Positions 4,738 to 11,855 are shown, counted from the first letter of the stretch. The stretch is DNA of 11,855 nt from an uncultured Chitinophagales bacterium (GCA_946886475.1 CAMPIQ010000117.1:1-11855); one strand, 5' to 3'. The notes: generated by a model not told the origin, from the letters alone. Program-made: numbers and translations.

Positions 4738-7461
4738 TTATTCAGGTTCAAATCCTAACATAAATGTAAACTTGGTGGCATTCTTCAGCCGGTTGTCGCC
4801 CGGTTGCATACGGTCAAGTCCAACACCATAGTCAAAACCAAGTAAGCCAAACATGGGAAGGAAGAAACGCATACCTACACCCACACTTCTTCGCAGTTTA
4901 AAAGGATTATAATCCTTGAAGGAATACCAGCCGTTTGCCGCATCAAAGAAGGTTAACGCATATATGGTGCTGCTTGGATTGGTAACCAGGGGATAACGAA
5001 GTTCAAGCTGGTATTTATTAAATATGGTAAAGAAATTATTGGCGCTGCTCTGGTCCGGATTATTAACCGAAGGATCAGAATAATCAAATACCGGATAACC
5101 TCTCAGTGAAATGATATCATATCCTAACAGTCCCATATTATTGGTAAGTCCATCGCCGCCCAGCTGGAATCTTTCAAATGGCGAGAAATCAAGTTTGCGG
5201 TTGTACCGGCCCATGAAACCATACTTGGCCGCCAGCTTCAGAACAAACTGCCTGTTTTGTTCTGCTCCCATTGGCTTACCAATTGGTACAAACCATTCGG
5301 CATTGAACCTCCATTTATGGTATTCAGGTGTTTTGTAAGGGTTTCCTGAAGTGGCCAGGTCCGGATTTAGTAAAGAGTAAGGTGGTGTAAGCTGTACGCT
5401 GGCCACCAGGTTTGAACCACTTCTCGGGAAGGTAGGATCAAATACCGATGAACGCTGAAGTCCCAGCTTGAAACTTACATTGGTTGATGTTCCGTCGCTC
5501 AGTCCCTGGAATATCGGGTAATTCCTCAGATCATACCTGGTGAAATTCAAAGCATAGATCAGACTAAAATAGTCATCTGGCCATTTCAGTTGTTTGCCTA
5601 AGGAAAGAGACACCCCCGTAGTTTTCAGATAATTGGTATCTGATTTTGCTTTATCGAATGTACCGGTGAGGTAATCATATGCATTTGAGAATTTGCTGTG
5701 GAATATTCCAAAGGTCAGTGAGTTCCTTTTTTTACCTCCCAGCCAGGGCTCAGTGAAAGAAAAATTATACGATGTATAAGCGCGGCCGTTAGACTGATAC
5801 CGGAGGCTGAGTTTTTGCCCGTCTCCCTGAGGCAGCGGATCCCAGGATTCTCTTTTGAATATATTGCGTATTGAAAAATTATTAAAGGTAACACCCAGGG
5901 TGCCGGTCAATCCAACACCACCACCCCAGCCCGCCGAAAGTTCTAACTGGTCGGATGACTTTTCTTCAAGTTGCCAGGTTACATCTACGGTTCCATCGCT
6001 CTGATCTGGTACAATGGCAGGATTAATGGTTTCCTGGTTGAAATAATTCAATGCTGCAAGTTCTCTTGTTGAACGGATGATGTCAGCACGGCTGAACAGC
6101 TCTCCGGGTAATGTTCTCAGTTCGCGGCGGATCACATGGTCCTTTGTTTTTTCATTACCTGAAATACTGATGGTACGATAACGGGCCTGTACACCTTCAA
6201 TGATCCTGATCTCGTAATCGATGGTATCATTATATACAGAGGTTTCAACCGGCTCTGCGCGGAAGTACAGATAGCCATCGTCCTGGTAAAGGCTTCCGAT
6301 GTCACCACCTTCCATGCTGAGCTGTTTACCAACACGGCTGTTAAGTACCTCTATATTATAGACATCGCCTTTCTGTATGCCCAGAATTACAGATAACAGG
6401 GAATCGGAATATTTTGTATTTCCTTTCCATGTTATGTCACCGAAATAGTATTTGTTTCCTTCGCTGATCAGCAGGTCAACCTGCAGGTTGCCTTCTTTAT
6501 TATAATATTGCGTGTCGGCAATGATCTGTGCATCGCGGTAACCTAAAGAATTATAATACTGTAAAAGTTTCTGTTTATCATCCTCATATTTCTTTTCATC
6601 GAATTTGGCACCGCTGAATAATTTGAAACGCAGGTATGGATCAAGAAAGGCTTTTGTTTTAGTGGGAGAAAGAAAACCCCAGTCTTTAATATATTCTCCA
6701 AAGCTCTGTTTATAATTCTCACCATAGGGACTGGTTGTTTCTTCCGGATTAAGCGTGGCCTTGCTCATTTCCTTTGTATCCTTCAATTGCTTTTTGAGCT
6801 TCTGGTCACTTACTTCTTCATTGCCATAAAAGTTCACATCAGCAATGCGCACCTTATTTCCTTTGTCAATATAGAAACTCAGTGAATTGGCATTTACAAA
6901 AGTGGGATCCTTCTTTTCTTCAATGCGGACGGTTACATTCAGATAACCCTTATCCTTATAATATTTTTCTATGGCCTCTCTTGCATTCTTTTTTACAGTT
7001 TCTGTAATGATGGTTGAAGCAACAAGGTTTACTTTTTGCTGCAACTCATCCCTTTCTGTTTTTTTCGGACCAATGAATTCAAATTTTCCAAGCTTTGGTC
7101 TTTCCTGAACATTTAATTCAAGGTCGATAAAATCATCCTGAACAGCTGTGATAAAGATCTGCACATTACCAAAAAACCGCTGGCGCCATAAATTAGTGAT
7201 GGCTTTGGAAAATACATCAGAACCTGGGATCAGTACTTTATCCCCACTTTGCAATCCGGATACGGAAAGCACAATGGCTGTATCAAGAGAAGTGATACCT
7301 GTAACCCTGATATTTCTTATTGTATATTCTTTTGGAACTCTTGCGTTTTGAATGGCCAGCAATTCAGGATCTACCGACGTAACAAGGGTGTCCTGTGCGT
7401 AGGTCAATGAAGCAAATGCAGATAAAACCGAAACAAGAACCAGGGATAAATATCGTTGCAT
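4738..7461 (-). CDS. bamA: Outer membrane protein assembly factor BamA (Omp85 family)
   Basis: The core of the BAM machine, which folds and inserts beta-barrel proteins into the outer membrane. At 907 residues it is longer than the E. coli protein, as is common in Bacteroidota. A signal peptide (1-22) is followed by five POTRA repeats, beginning near residues 46, 122, 203, 337 and 426 (for example VRIADVNFYGNEEVSDQKL and YRTISISGNEKTKDHVI). The third carries an insertion of about 50 residues (about 230-285). The barrel runs from about 505 to 907. Its L6 motif, LRGY, is at 786-789 with the conserved Arg present. The C-terminus, FTFMLGFEPE, does not end in the usual aromatic residue. The gene sits between uppS (125-base gap containing a repeat array) and ompH (43 bases), matching its work with the Skp-like chaperones. 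Confidence 0.97.
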   Translation of the reverse strand: MQRYLSLVLVSVLSAFASLTYAQDTLVTSVDPELLAIQNARVPKEYTIRNIRVTGITSLDTAIVLSVSGLQSGDKVLIPGSDVFSKAITNLWRQRFFGNVQIFITAVQDDFIDLELNVQERPKLGKFEFIGPKKTERDELQQKVNLVASTIITETVKKNAREAIEKYYKDKGYLNVTVRIEEKKDPTFVNANSLSFYIDKGNKVRIADVNFYGNEEVSDQKLKKQLKDTKEMSKATLNPEETTSPYGENYKQSFGEYIKDWGFLSPTKTKAFLDPYLRFKLFSGAKFDEKKYEDDKQKLLQYYNSLGYRDAQIIADTQYYNKEGNLQVDLLISEGNKYYFGDITWKGNTKYSDSLLSVILGIQKGDVYNIEVLNSRVGKQLSMEGGDIGSLYQDDGYLYFRAEPVETSVYNDTIDYEIRIIEGVQARYRTISISGNEKTKDHVIRRELRTLPGELFSRADIIRSTRELAALNYFNQETINPAIVPDQSDGTVDVTWQLEEKSSDQLELSAGWGGGVGLTGTLGVTFNNFSIRNIFKRESWDPLPQGDGQKLSLRYQSNGRAYTSYNFSFTEPWLGGKKRNSLTFGIFHSKFSNAYDYLTGTFDKAKSDTNYLKTTGVSLSLGKQLKWPDDYFSLIYALNFTRYDLRNYPIFQGLSDGTSTNVSFKLGLQRSSVFDPTFPRSGSNLVASVQLTPPYSLLNPDLATSGNPYKTPEYHKWRFNAEWFVPIGKPMGAEQNRQFVLKLAAKYGFMGRYNRKLDFSPFERFQLGGDGLTNNMGLLGYDIISLRGYPVFDYSDPSVNNPDQSSANNFFTIFNKYQLELRYPLVTNPSSTIYALTFFDAANGWYSFKDYNPFKLRRSVGVGMRFFLPMFGLLGFDYGVGLDRMQPGDNRLKNATKFTFMLGFEPE

Positions 7462-7549
7462 AAGAATAGTTCAGTCAGTAAAGCAATGAAAATCGCAGTT
7501 TGGGAGGCAAATTAAATGGAAATTTCAATCAGAATTGTTAAAGAAAGCA

Positions 7550-7598
7550 GGCTATGAGCTACCGGCTTCAGGCCATTAGCCCTTAACTAAGGACTATG
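7550..7598 (-). repeat. Degenerate 7-bp tandem repeat overlapping the end of uppS
   Basis: Seven 7-base units lie in register. On the plus strand they follow GGCTATG, AGCTACC, GGCTTCA and drift to GGCCATT, AGCCCTT, AACTAAG, GACTATG. Because GC is self-complementary, the G-pyrimidine-pyrimidine pattern can be read on both strands. GGCTA at the left and TAGCC further right can pair. The array runs over the uppS stop codon and its last three codons, then into the gap before bamA. Confidence 0.6.
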
Positions 7599-8342
7599 TG
7601 TTTCCACCTGCTCACTTGTCTTTCCAAATCTTCTTTCCCTGTTCTGGTAATCTATGAGGGCCTCATAAAGATTTTGTTTACGGAAATCCGGCCAGCGGAC
7701 ATTAGTAAAATACAGTTCGGCATACGCCAGCTGATAAAGGAGAAAATTGCTGATGCGGTATTCACCACTTGTACGGATCATAAGCTCAGGGTCGGGAAAG
7801 GCGCTGGTGCAGAGATATTGCTGAAGTATGTCCTGATCAATTTGTTCAACACTTAATTTCCCCTGTTTTACTTCCCAGGCAATATTTTTCACTGCATTCA
7901 GGAGTTCCCATCTTCCACTGTAACTCAGGGCCATTACGAGATTAAGCCCTGTATTATCCTTAGTAAACTCCAGGGCTTCGCCCAATTCTTTTCTGGCATA
8001 TTCAGGTAACATGGAGAGGTCGCCAATTACATGGAGCCTGATATTGTTTTTATCCAGACTTTCCACTTCATTCCTAATAGTGGTTACCAGCAGTTCCATC
8101 AAACCCACCACTTCATATTGAGGGCGGTCCCAGTTCTCGGTGGAGAAAGCATAAAGTGTCAGGTATTCAATTCCCAGTTCGGCACATCCTTCAACTATAT
8201 TGCGAACACTTTCTACGCCATGGTAATGACCAAATAGCCGGTCCTGGCCCTGTTCCCTCGCCCATCTTCCATTGCCATCCATAATAATGGCTATGTGGCG
8301 GGGTAAGCGCTCTTTATCAATTTGCGGAAGGAGGTCTGACAT
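7587..8342 (-). CDS. uppS: Undecaprenyl diphosphate synthase (cis-prenyltransferase)
   Basis: Adds isopentenyl units to farnesyl diphosphate in cis to make undecaprenyl diphosphate, the lipid carrier for peptidoglycan and O-antigen. From the ATG at 8342 it has 251 residues, normal for the family. The first signature, IAIIMDGNGRWA, contains catalytic Asp22. GHYHG provides His39, TLYAFSTENW includes Ser67, and the last signature, DPELMIRTSGEYRISNF, has Arg190 and Arg196. AYAELYF supplies Glu209, equivalent to the Mg-coordinating Glu. An ATG at 8378 would add 12 residues reaching into a repeat array and is unlikely. The final residues are partly encoded by a 7-bp repeat array. It lies 74 bases after the DUF6089 gene and 125 before bamA, in one direction. 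Confidence 0.96.
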   Translation of the reverse strand: MSDLLPQIDKERLPRHIAIIMDGNGRWAREQGQDRLFGHYHGVESVRNIVEGCAELGIEYLTLYAFSTENWDRPQYEVVGLMELLVTTIRNEVESLDKNNIRLHVIGDLSMLPEYARKELGEALEFTKDNTGLNLVMALSYSGRWELLNAVKNIAWEVKQGKLSVEQIDQDILQQYLCTSAFPDPELMIRTSGEYRISNFLLYQLAYAELYFTNVRWPDFRKQNLYEALIDYQNRERRFGKTSEQVETHSP

Positions 8343-8368
8343 GGTGCAAATGTAATGAAGGTGGGGGC

Positions 8369-8416
8369 TTGTTAACAAGTTGACCAGTTAACTTGTTAAC
8401 CTATCAACTAAACAAC
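8369..8416 (-). repeat. 8-bp tandem repeat with hairpin, directly after the DUF6089 gene
   Basis: Six 8-base units lie in register, mostly ending in AAC or GAC on the plus strand (TTGTTAAC, AAGTTGAC, CAGTTAAC, TTGTTAAC, CTATCAAC, TAAACAAC). The array abuts the stop codon of the DUF6089 gene with no base between. Inside it, GTTAACAAGTT (8371-8381) and AACTTGTTAAC (8390-8400) are perfect 11-base inverted arms with an 8-base loop. There is no U run beside the stem, so it is not a standard intrinsic terminator. It fills most of the gap to uppS. Confidence 0.75.
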
Positions 8417-9262
8417 TCAATTAGCAGTAGGACATTTATAGGACTGTAAATTAAAACTCACAAAGAACATGGCTGTCACGAACTGGTCTTTATTCTGACT
8501 GTTTCCTCTTTGCCTTCCTTTGATCCCGATTGGAGGGCCGGTTTCATATGAACGGTCGGACAATAAAAACGCCGGGCTTGGACTACCATCCGGATTGGGA
8601 GGAAAAACAGATGGATCCACATAGGTTCTGCTTACATCATCCAGGTAATCTGTATTGGTAAAGCGGTGAACAATTTCAAATCCTACATTGATCCTTTCAT
8701 TGATTGCATATTTGACACCTACGCCAAAAGGAATAGCAAACGACATGGATCCATAAGGCTGGCGGTCGCGGTTAGTGGTATCAATTCCCTGTCCTTCTGT
8801 ATTCAATTGGCGGAGAAAATATTTCTGGCCGTCCAGGAAGGCATAGGGGTCGTAATTAAATACACTGGCCCCGAGGGTAACATAGGGCGTCCAGTTAAAA
8901 TCAGGTTCGCCTGGCATGAACCGGTAAAAATTAAAGTCGCCCTGTAATGCCAGTTCCCAAACCTTTGAATTAAAACTTAAATTCCTGCGCCGCATAAACT
9001 CATTATGGCCATTGTACACATCTGAATATCCCAGCTGGGCAAATGTGCCTGAAATGCGGAGGGCGATATAGTTACCAAAATTCTTTCTGAAAAAAATATT
9101 CGCGGCCATCTTTGGACGGTTCAGTTTTGCCCGGGTATTAAGATCACCAAAATAATGACCCGCTCCCAGTCCAAATCCAAATTCCCCTTCCTGCACAATT
9201 GAGTTTTGTGAAAAAACCGCCAGTGGAAAGGTTAAGATCAAAGCTGCCAGAAATTTTCTCAT
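8417..9262 (-). CDS. DUF6089-family outer membrane beta-barrel protein
   Basis: A 281-residue predicted outer membrane protein. The signal peptide (1-18) is MRKFLAALILTFPLAVFS, followed by Gln19. The mature part alternates polar and apolar residues in the manner of a small barrel. It starts with EFGFGLGAGHYFGDLN (27-42), continues with RRRNLSFNSKVWELALQGDF (91-110) and PYVTLGASVF (126-135), and a late strand VGVKYAINERINVGFEIVHR (181-200). This pattern and the position just upstream of uppS and bamA match the DUF6089 family of Bacteroidota, whose biochemical role I do not know. A loop from about 212 to 258 is rich in Pro, Gly, Ser and Asp, and probably faces outside. The C-terminus ends in SYKCPTAN rather than an aromatic residue. 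It follows nadK after 211 bases and precedes uppS by 74. Confidence 0.75.
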   Translation of the reverse strand: MRKFLAALILTFPLAVFSQNSIVQEGEFGFGLGAGHYFGDLNTRAKLNRPKMAANIFFRKNFGNYIALRISGTFAQLGYSDVYNGHNEFMRRRNLSFNSKVWELALQGDFNFYRFMPGEPDFNWTPYVTLGASVFNYDPYAFLDGQKYFLRQLNTEGQGIDTTNRDRQPYGSMSFAIPFGVGVKYAINERINVGFEIVHRFTNTDYLDDVSRTYVDPSVFPPNPDGSPSPAFLLSDRSYETGPPIGIKGRQRGNSQNKDQFVTAMFFVSFNLQSYKCPTAN

Positions 9263-9336
9263 AATCGCAAAATAAAGTTAAGCACTGATTTGTTAACGCA
9301 AATTAGGATTGTTTGGTATGAAAGGCAAGAAAAACA

Positions 9337-9469
9337 GTTTTCAGTTCAGAGTTCAAAGTTCTAAGTTCATAGTCACTGAATGCCATTCAAAATTTAAATT
9401 CAGTTATAATGGATTTGTATAGGGAAAATAGCCTGTAAACCACCCGGCTTTGAACATTGAACTATGACC
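9337..9469. repeat. Two facing arms of 7-bp repeats between nadK and the DUF6089 gene
   Basis: The left arm (9337-9378) has six plus-strand units in register, such as GTTCAGA, GTTCAAA, GTTCTAA and GTTCATA. The right arm (about 9442-9469) has the same kind of unit on the opposite strand (GTTCAAT and GTTCAAA on the minus strand) and ends 4 bases before the nadK stop. The arms are therefore inverted with about 63 bases between them. The middle stretch is A/T-rich and shows nothing I can name. I could not find a TAnnTTTG promoter for the DUF6089 gene here. Confidence 0.65.
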
Positions 9470-9473
9470 TTCC

Positions 9474-10352
9474 CTAGTTCCTCTTATCCAGCCCCCAACT
9501 CAATTTATTCCTTAAGGTTTGAAGGAAATTATTTTCATTCAAACGTACGAGGTTGATCATAAAATTTTCCTTTCGAACGGCCAATAATACATTCTTATCC
9601 ACTATTTCCCTGCGTGAGTCAAGTGCACATATAATATCGTCCGAGCGGCTTTCCACTTCAAATGAGATAATGGTGTTATCCGGAATTACAATAGGACGTA
9701 CGTTCAGATTATGAGGTGCAATGGGTGTAAGTATCAGGCTACAGGCATCAGGGAAAACCACGGGCCCCCCGCAACTCAGTGAATATCCCGATGAACCCGT
9801 AGGTGTGGCCAGTATCAATCCATCAGCCCAATAGGTATTCAGTAATTCGCCATTCAGGTAGGTATGTATCTTGATCATAGGCGCCGTATCTCTTTTATGA
9901 ATTGCAAATTCATTCAGGGCATAAGGCATATCATTGAAAAGGGGAATATTGGAATCGAGATGCACCAATGTTCTGCGGTCAATGATGTAGGAACGGCGGG
10001 CCAGTGCTTTTATGGCTTCACTCATTTCATCGCGGCCGATGCTTGCAAGAAAACCGAGCCGCCCGAAATTGATCCCAACCACCGGAATATTTTTATCACG
10101 CACCAGTATAACGGTATCAAGGAGGGTACCATCACCACCCAGACTTATCACAAAATCTATGTCGGAAGTAAGTTCATCGTGACCTGAGAATGTTTCGATA
10201 TCCGGTGGAAGAGACAGGCGGGAACTGAACTGTTCCAGGAATGGTTCAAAAATAACCGGCACGATCTGCTCTTTGCCCAGTTCATCAAAAAAAAGCTGTA
10301 CGTCCTTTTGCTGTGTCGATTCCAACACCCTGCTATAGATGGCGACCTTCAT
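9474..10352 (-). CDS. nadK: NAD kinase
   Basis: Phosphorylates NAD to NADP in the cytoplasm, the only route to NADP. From the ATG at 10352 it has 292 residues, the usual size. The family motifs are in order: LGGDGT (71-76), which holds the catalytic GGDG; GINFGRLGFLA (93-103); the NE pair in ALNEFAIHK (147-148); and TPTGSSGYSLSCGGP (183-197), with a following PIAPHNLNVRP. The first strand, MKVAIYSR, begins directly at the chosen start. An in-frame ATG at 10421 would add 23 residues translated from a repeat array, so I rejected it. It lies 100 bases after the Omp85-like gene, and almost all of that gap is repeat. nadK beside uppS and bamA is a common Bacteroidota arrangement. Confidence 0.96.
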   Translation of the reverse strand: MKVAIYSRVLESTQQKDVQLFFDELGKEQIVPVIFEPFLEQFSSRLSLPPDIETFSGHDELTSDIDFVISLGGDGTLLDTVILVRDKNIPVVGINFGRLGFLASIGRDEMSEAIKALARRSYIIDRRTLVHLDSNIPLFNDMPYALNEFAIHKRDTAPMIKIHTYLNGELLNTYWADGLILATPTGSSGYSLSCGGPVVFPDACSLILTPIAPHNLNVRPIVIPDNTIISFEVESRSDDIICALDSRREIVDKNVLLAVRKENFMINLVRLNENNFLQTLRNKLSWGLDKRN

Positions 10353-10362
10353 TGATTTGAAA

Positions 10363-10447
10363 AGTTGACGAGTTGACAAGTTTACAAGTTGACGAGGGAC
10401 AGGCAGGTTTCTCCTTTTCAACTTGTCAATTCGTCAACTTGTCAACT
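10363..10447. repeat. 8-bp repeats in two inverted arms between the Omp85-like gene and nadK
   Basis: The left arm (10363-10394) is four 8-base units (AGTTGACG, AGTTGACA, AGTTTACA, AGTTGACG). The right arm (10419-10447) is CAACTTGT, CAATTCGT, CAACTTGT and CAACT, the same units on the other strand. Most of the 30 or so positions can pair, with a few mismatches, across a central stretch of 24 bases. The right arm ends 5 bases from the Omp85-like stop, and the left arm is 10 bases from the nadK start. No U run follows the stem, so it is not a standard terminator. Confidence 0.85.
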
Positions 10448-10452
10448 ACCCT

Positions 10453-11855
10453 TCAGAAATAATTGCGTTTGTGTAAATATAACCCGTTTTCACCTAAGCG
10501 GTTAAAGCTCCAGTCAAGTTTGATCACAAAGTCGGTGAACACAATGATATCAATTCCTATTCCTCCAGAATAAAGCAACCTGTTATTAAATTGATTTGTA
10601 CCCGGATCCATGGAATGCACATATCCTGCATTTACAAAGGTCTTTACATATATTTTTAATGGAATATAATTATTCAGCCGGCTGATCCTGCCGGAGGTAA
10701 AATTGATCCGGGTATTAACCAGCTGCCTTGTGAATGTGGCCTTTGAATACCCGCCTGCCATACCGTCAATTACATAATATTCATATCCCTGGAGAAATTG
10801 TCCATCATGCCCTATAAAATGATTGGTGATATAGGGTTGTTTGAAGGGAAGCTTCAACATGCCTACGGCACTGGCATTAAAAAAATATTTTTTCCCGACA
10901 GGCCAGGTTTTGGAACCTTTTGCGGTTAGTTGCCACAAATGTACCGGATCATTGAACCCTTTTCTCTTCAATACAATTTCGGAAATAAAACCGCGTGTTG
11001 GATAAGGGATGAAATCAACATCAAAATAACTCATGCGGTAAAAAATTTCAGGATACCTGATAGCTGCTGCCGATGAAAAATCAGGATTTAATTTATGAAC
11101 CGTATCCGCTATGTTCTCATAATTGTATCCAAATCCAAAACTATGTCGGGTTTTAATGGCAGGACGGTAAGTGATCTCCCCAAACCAGTTCAAATAACTG
11201 CGCAGATAGCGGTTATTGTCCTTCAGCGGAACCGCCTTATTCTGTTGCGTTACATAATTTACCTCACGGTTCTTTCCCAGTGCAATGCCGGCATTCACTG
11301 ACCATTTCAGTTCATTGTCCAGGTAAAGCCCATAATACTGCACTGCCAGTTGCCGGGTAAAGCCATTCATAATATTCAGTTTCAGCTTATCGTTACGGCC
11401 GGTAAAATTATTATGAGTCAGTTTCAATCCATAATTAATGCGGTTCATATCCCGGTCACCGTCCTTCCACCACTCCTGAAAAGACTGATCTGCTGTTCTG
11501 ATAAATGGTTTGGGCCAGATATACCATTTTTCCTCCACTTCAACATTTATGTAAACGTCGTTAGCACTGATTGTTTTCAATGAAACAATGACCTCCCGGA
11601 AGAGCCCTGTATTCATTAACTGTTTTCTTGCTTTTTGAAATTTGTTTGAAATGTCTGTGATATCGTATGATTCATTAACCCCGAATGGTAACTCACGTAA
11701 AATAATATCGGGATGGGTTCTTTTGTTACCCGATATAAAAATGTTGCGTACTATATACAAATTTTCCCTTGAAAACTCCCCGGATCCCAGGGCACGGGTG
11801 GTAAGAATTACAGAATCGGTTACCGGCGCGAGGGGTTGGGCTGCAGTTGTATAAT
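10453..11855 (-). CDS. Omp85-superfamily outer membrane protein (BamA/TamA-like), N-terminus cut off
   Basis: The frame is open from the right edge to a TGA at 10453, giving 466 visible codons; the true start is outside the window. The first visible residues, YTTAAQPLAPVTDS, may be the end of a signal peptide. One POTRA domain follows (about 33-108 of the visible part: YIVRNIFISGNKRTHPDI to VEEKWYIWP). The remaining roughly 350 residues are strand-rich and fit a 16-strand barrel, with PYPTRGF and a C-terminal GLYLHKRNYF ending in Phe as a typical beta-signal. The L6 motif reads LQGY (10783-10794), with Gln where the superfamily normally has Arg. It may insert or export outer membrane components, but it is not a BamA orthologue; bamA lies 3 kb away. 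I cannot name the subfamily. It leads toward nadK on the same strand. Confidence 0.85.
   Translation of the reverse strand, partial: YTTAAQPLAPVTDSVILTTRALGSGEFSRENLYIVRNIFISGNKRTHPDIILRELPFGVNESYDITDISNKFQKARKQLMNTGLFREVIVSLKTISANDVYINVEVEEKWYIWPKPFIRTADQSFQEWWKDGDRDMNRINYGLKLTHNNFTGRNDKLKLNIMNGFTRQLAVQYYGLYLDNELKWSVNAGIALGKNREVNYVTQQNKAVPLKDNNRYLRSYLNWFGEITYRPAIKTRHSFGFGYNYENIADTVHKLNPDFSSAAAIRYPEIFYRMSYFDVDFIPYPTRGFISEIVLKRKGFNDPVHLWQLTAKGSKTWPVGKKYFFNASAVGMLKLPFKQPYITNHFIGHDGQFLQGYEYYVIDGMAGGYSKATFTRQLVNTRINFTSGRISRLNNYIPLKIYVKTFVNAGYVHSMDPGTNQFNNRLLYSGGIGIDIIVFTDFVIKLDWSFNRLGENGLYLHKRNYF

Noticed and set aside
4695..4751. Upstream start for the first OmpH/Skp gene, overlapping bamA
   Set aside because: It would put 19 residues in front of a clear signal peptide; the ATG at 4694 fits secretion.
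8343..8378. Upstream start for uppS adding 12 residues
   Set aside because: The extension begins inside the 8-bp repeat array and is not part of the conserved protein.
8369..8416. CRISPR-like array
   Set aside because: The 7/8-bp units are contiguous and degenerate, with no spacers of constant length and no cas genes.
9263..9336. Promoter for the DUF6089 gene
   Set aside because: The best matches on the minus strand (TAATTTG and similar) are one base too short for TAnnTTTG or lie too close to the start codon; read-through from nadK is equally possible.
10353..10421. Upstream in-frame start for nadK adding 23 residues
   Set aside because: The added residues are translated repeat units with no family similarity, and NAD kinases begin close to the MKVAIYSR strand.

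Overview
The window looks like chromosomal DNA from a member of the Bacteroidota, most likely a Chitinophagaceae-type bacterium. Four things point there: the gene order nadK - DUF6089 protein - uppS - bamA - two OmpH/Skp chaperones - murI; the start of a SusC/RagA-like TonB-linked receptor; starts that lack purine-rich Shine-Dalgarno sequences; and several upstream matches to the Bacteroidota -7 promoter element TAnnTTTG. The lineage is an inference from these features. Nearly every gene is a recognisable housekeeping or envelope gene. I found no phage, transposon, CRISPR array, tRNA or rRNA.

Layout: the left edge holds the first 40 codons of a SusC-like receptor (minus strand), divergent from a superoxide dismutase with Mn-type active-site residues (plus strand, 410-1009). 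The dismutase ends at a strong hairpin terminator shared with a convergent small lipoprotein gene. Reading leftward on the minus strand, positions 2306-1050 carry rpmH (L34; only 51 codons), rnpA (RNase P protein), yidD and the small lipoprotein gene. A strong terminator-like hairpin lies between rpmH and rnpA. Further right are murI (3388-2567) with its own promoter candidate, then a perfect terminator at 3533-3556. That terminator closes a long minus-strand envelope cluster: an Omp85-family outer membrane protein (running off the right edge), nadK, a DUF6089 outer membrane protein, uppS, bamA, and two Skp/OmpH-type periplasmic chaperones.

How the genes fit together: the cluster 11855-3564 combines outer membrane protein assembly (BamA, the second Omp85 protein, two Skp-like chaperones) with supply of the undecaprenyl carrier lipid (UppS) and NADP (NadK). 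MurI, just beyond the terminator, makes D-glutamate for peptidoglycan. The rpmH-rnpA-yidD block handles ribosome, tRNA processing and membrane protein insertion.

I see no obvious new defence or biosynthetic system. The least explained signal is a family of degenerate short tandem repeats of period 7 or 8, each unit beginning G-pyrimidine-pyrimidine on the minus strand. They sit directly after, or run into, the stop codons of five minus-strand genes (yidD, uppS, DUF6089, nadK, Omp85). Some have self-complementary arms that could fold into hairpins. Secondary points are the rpmH-rnpA hairpin, a structured rpmH leader, and a Gln in place of the usual Arg in the L6 motif of the second Omp85 protein.
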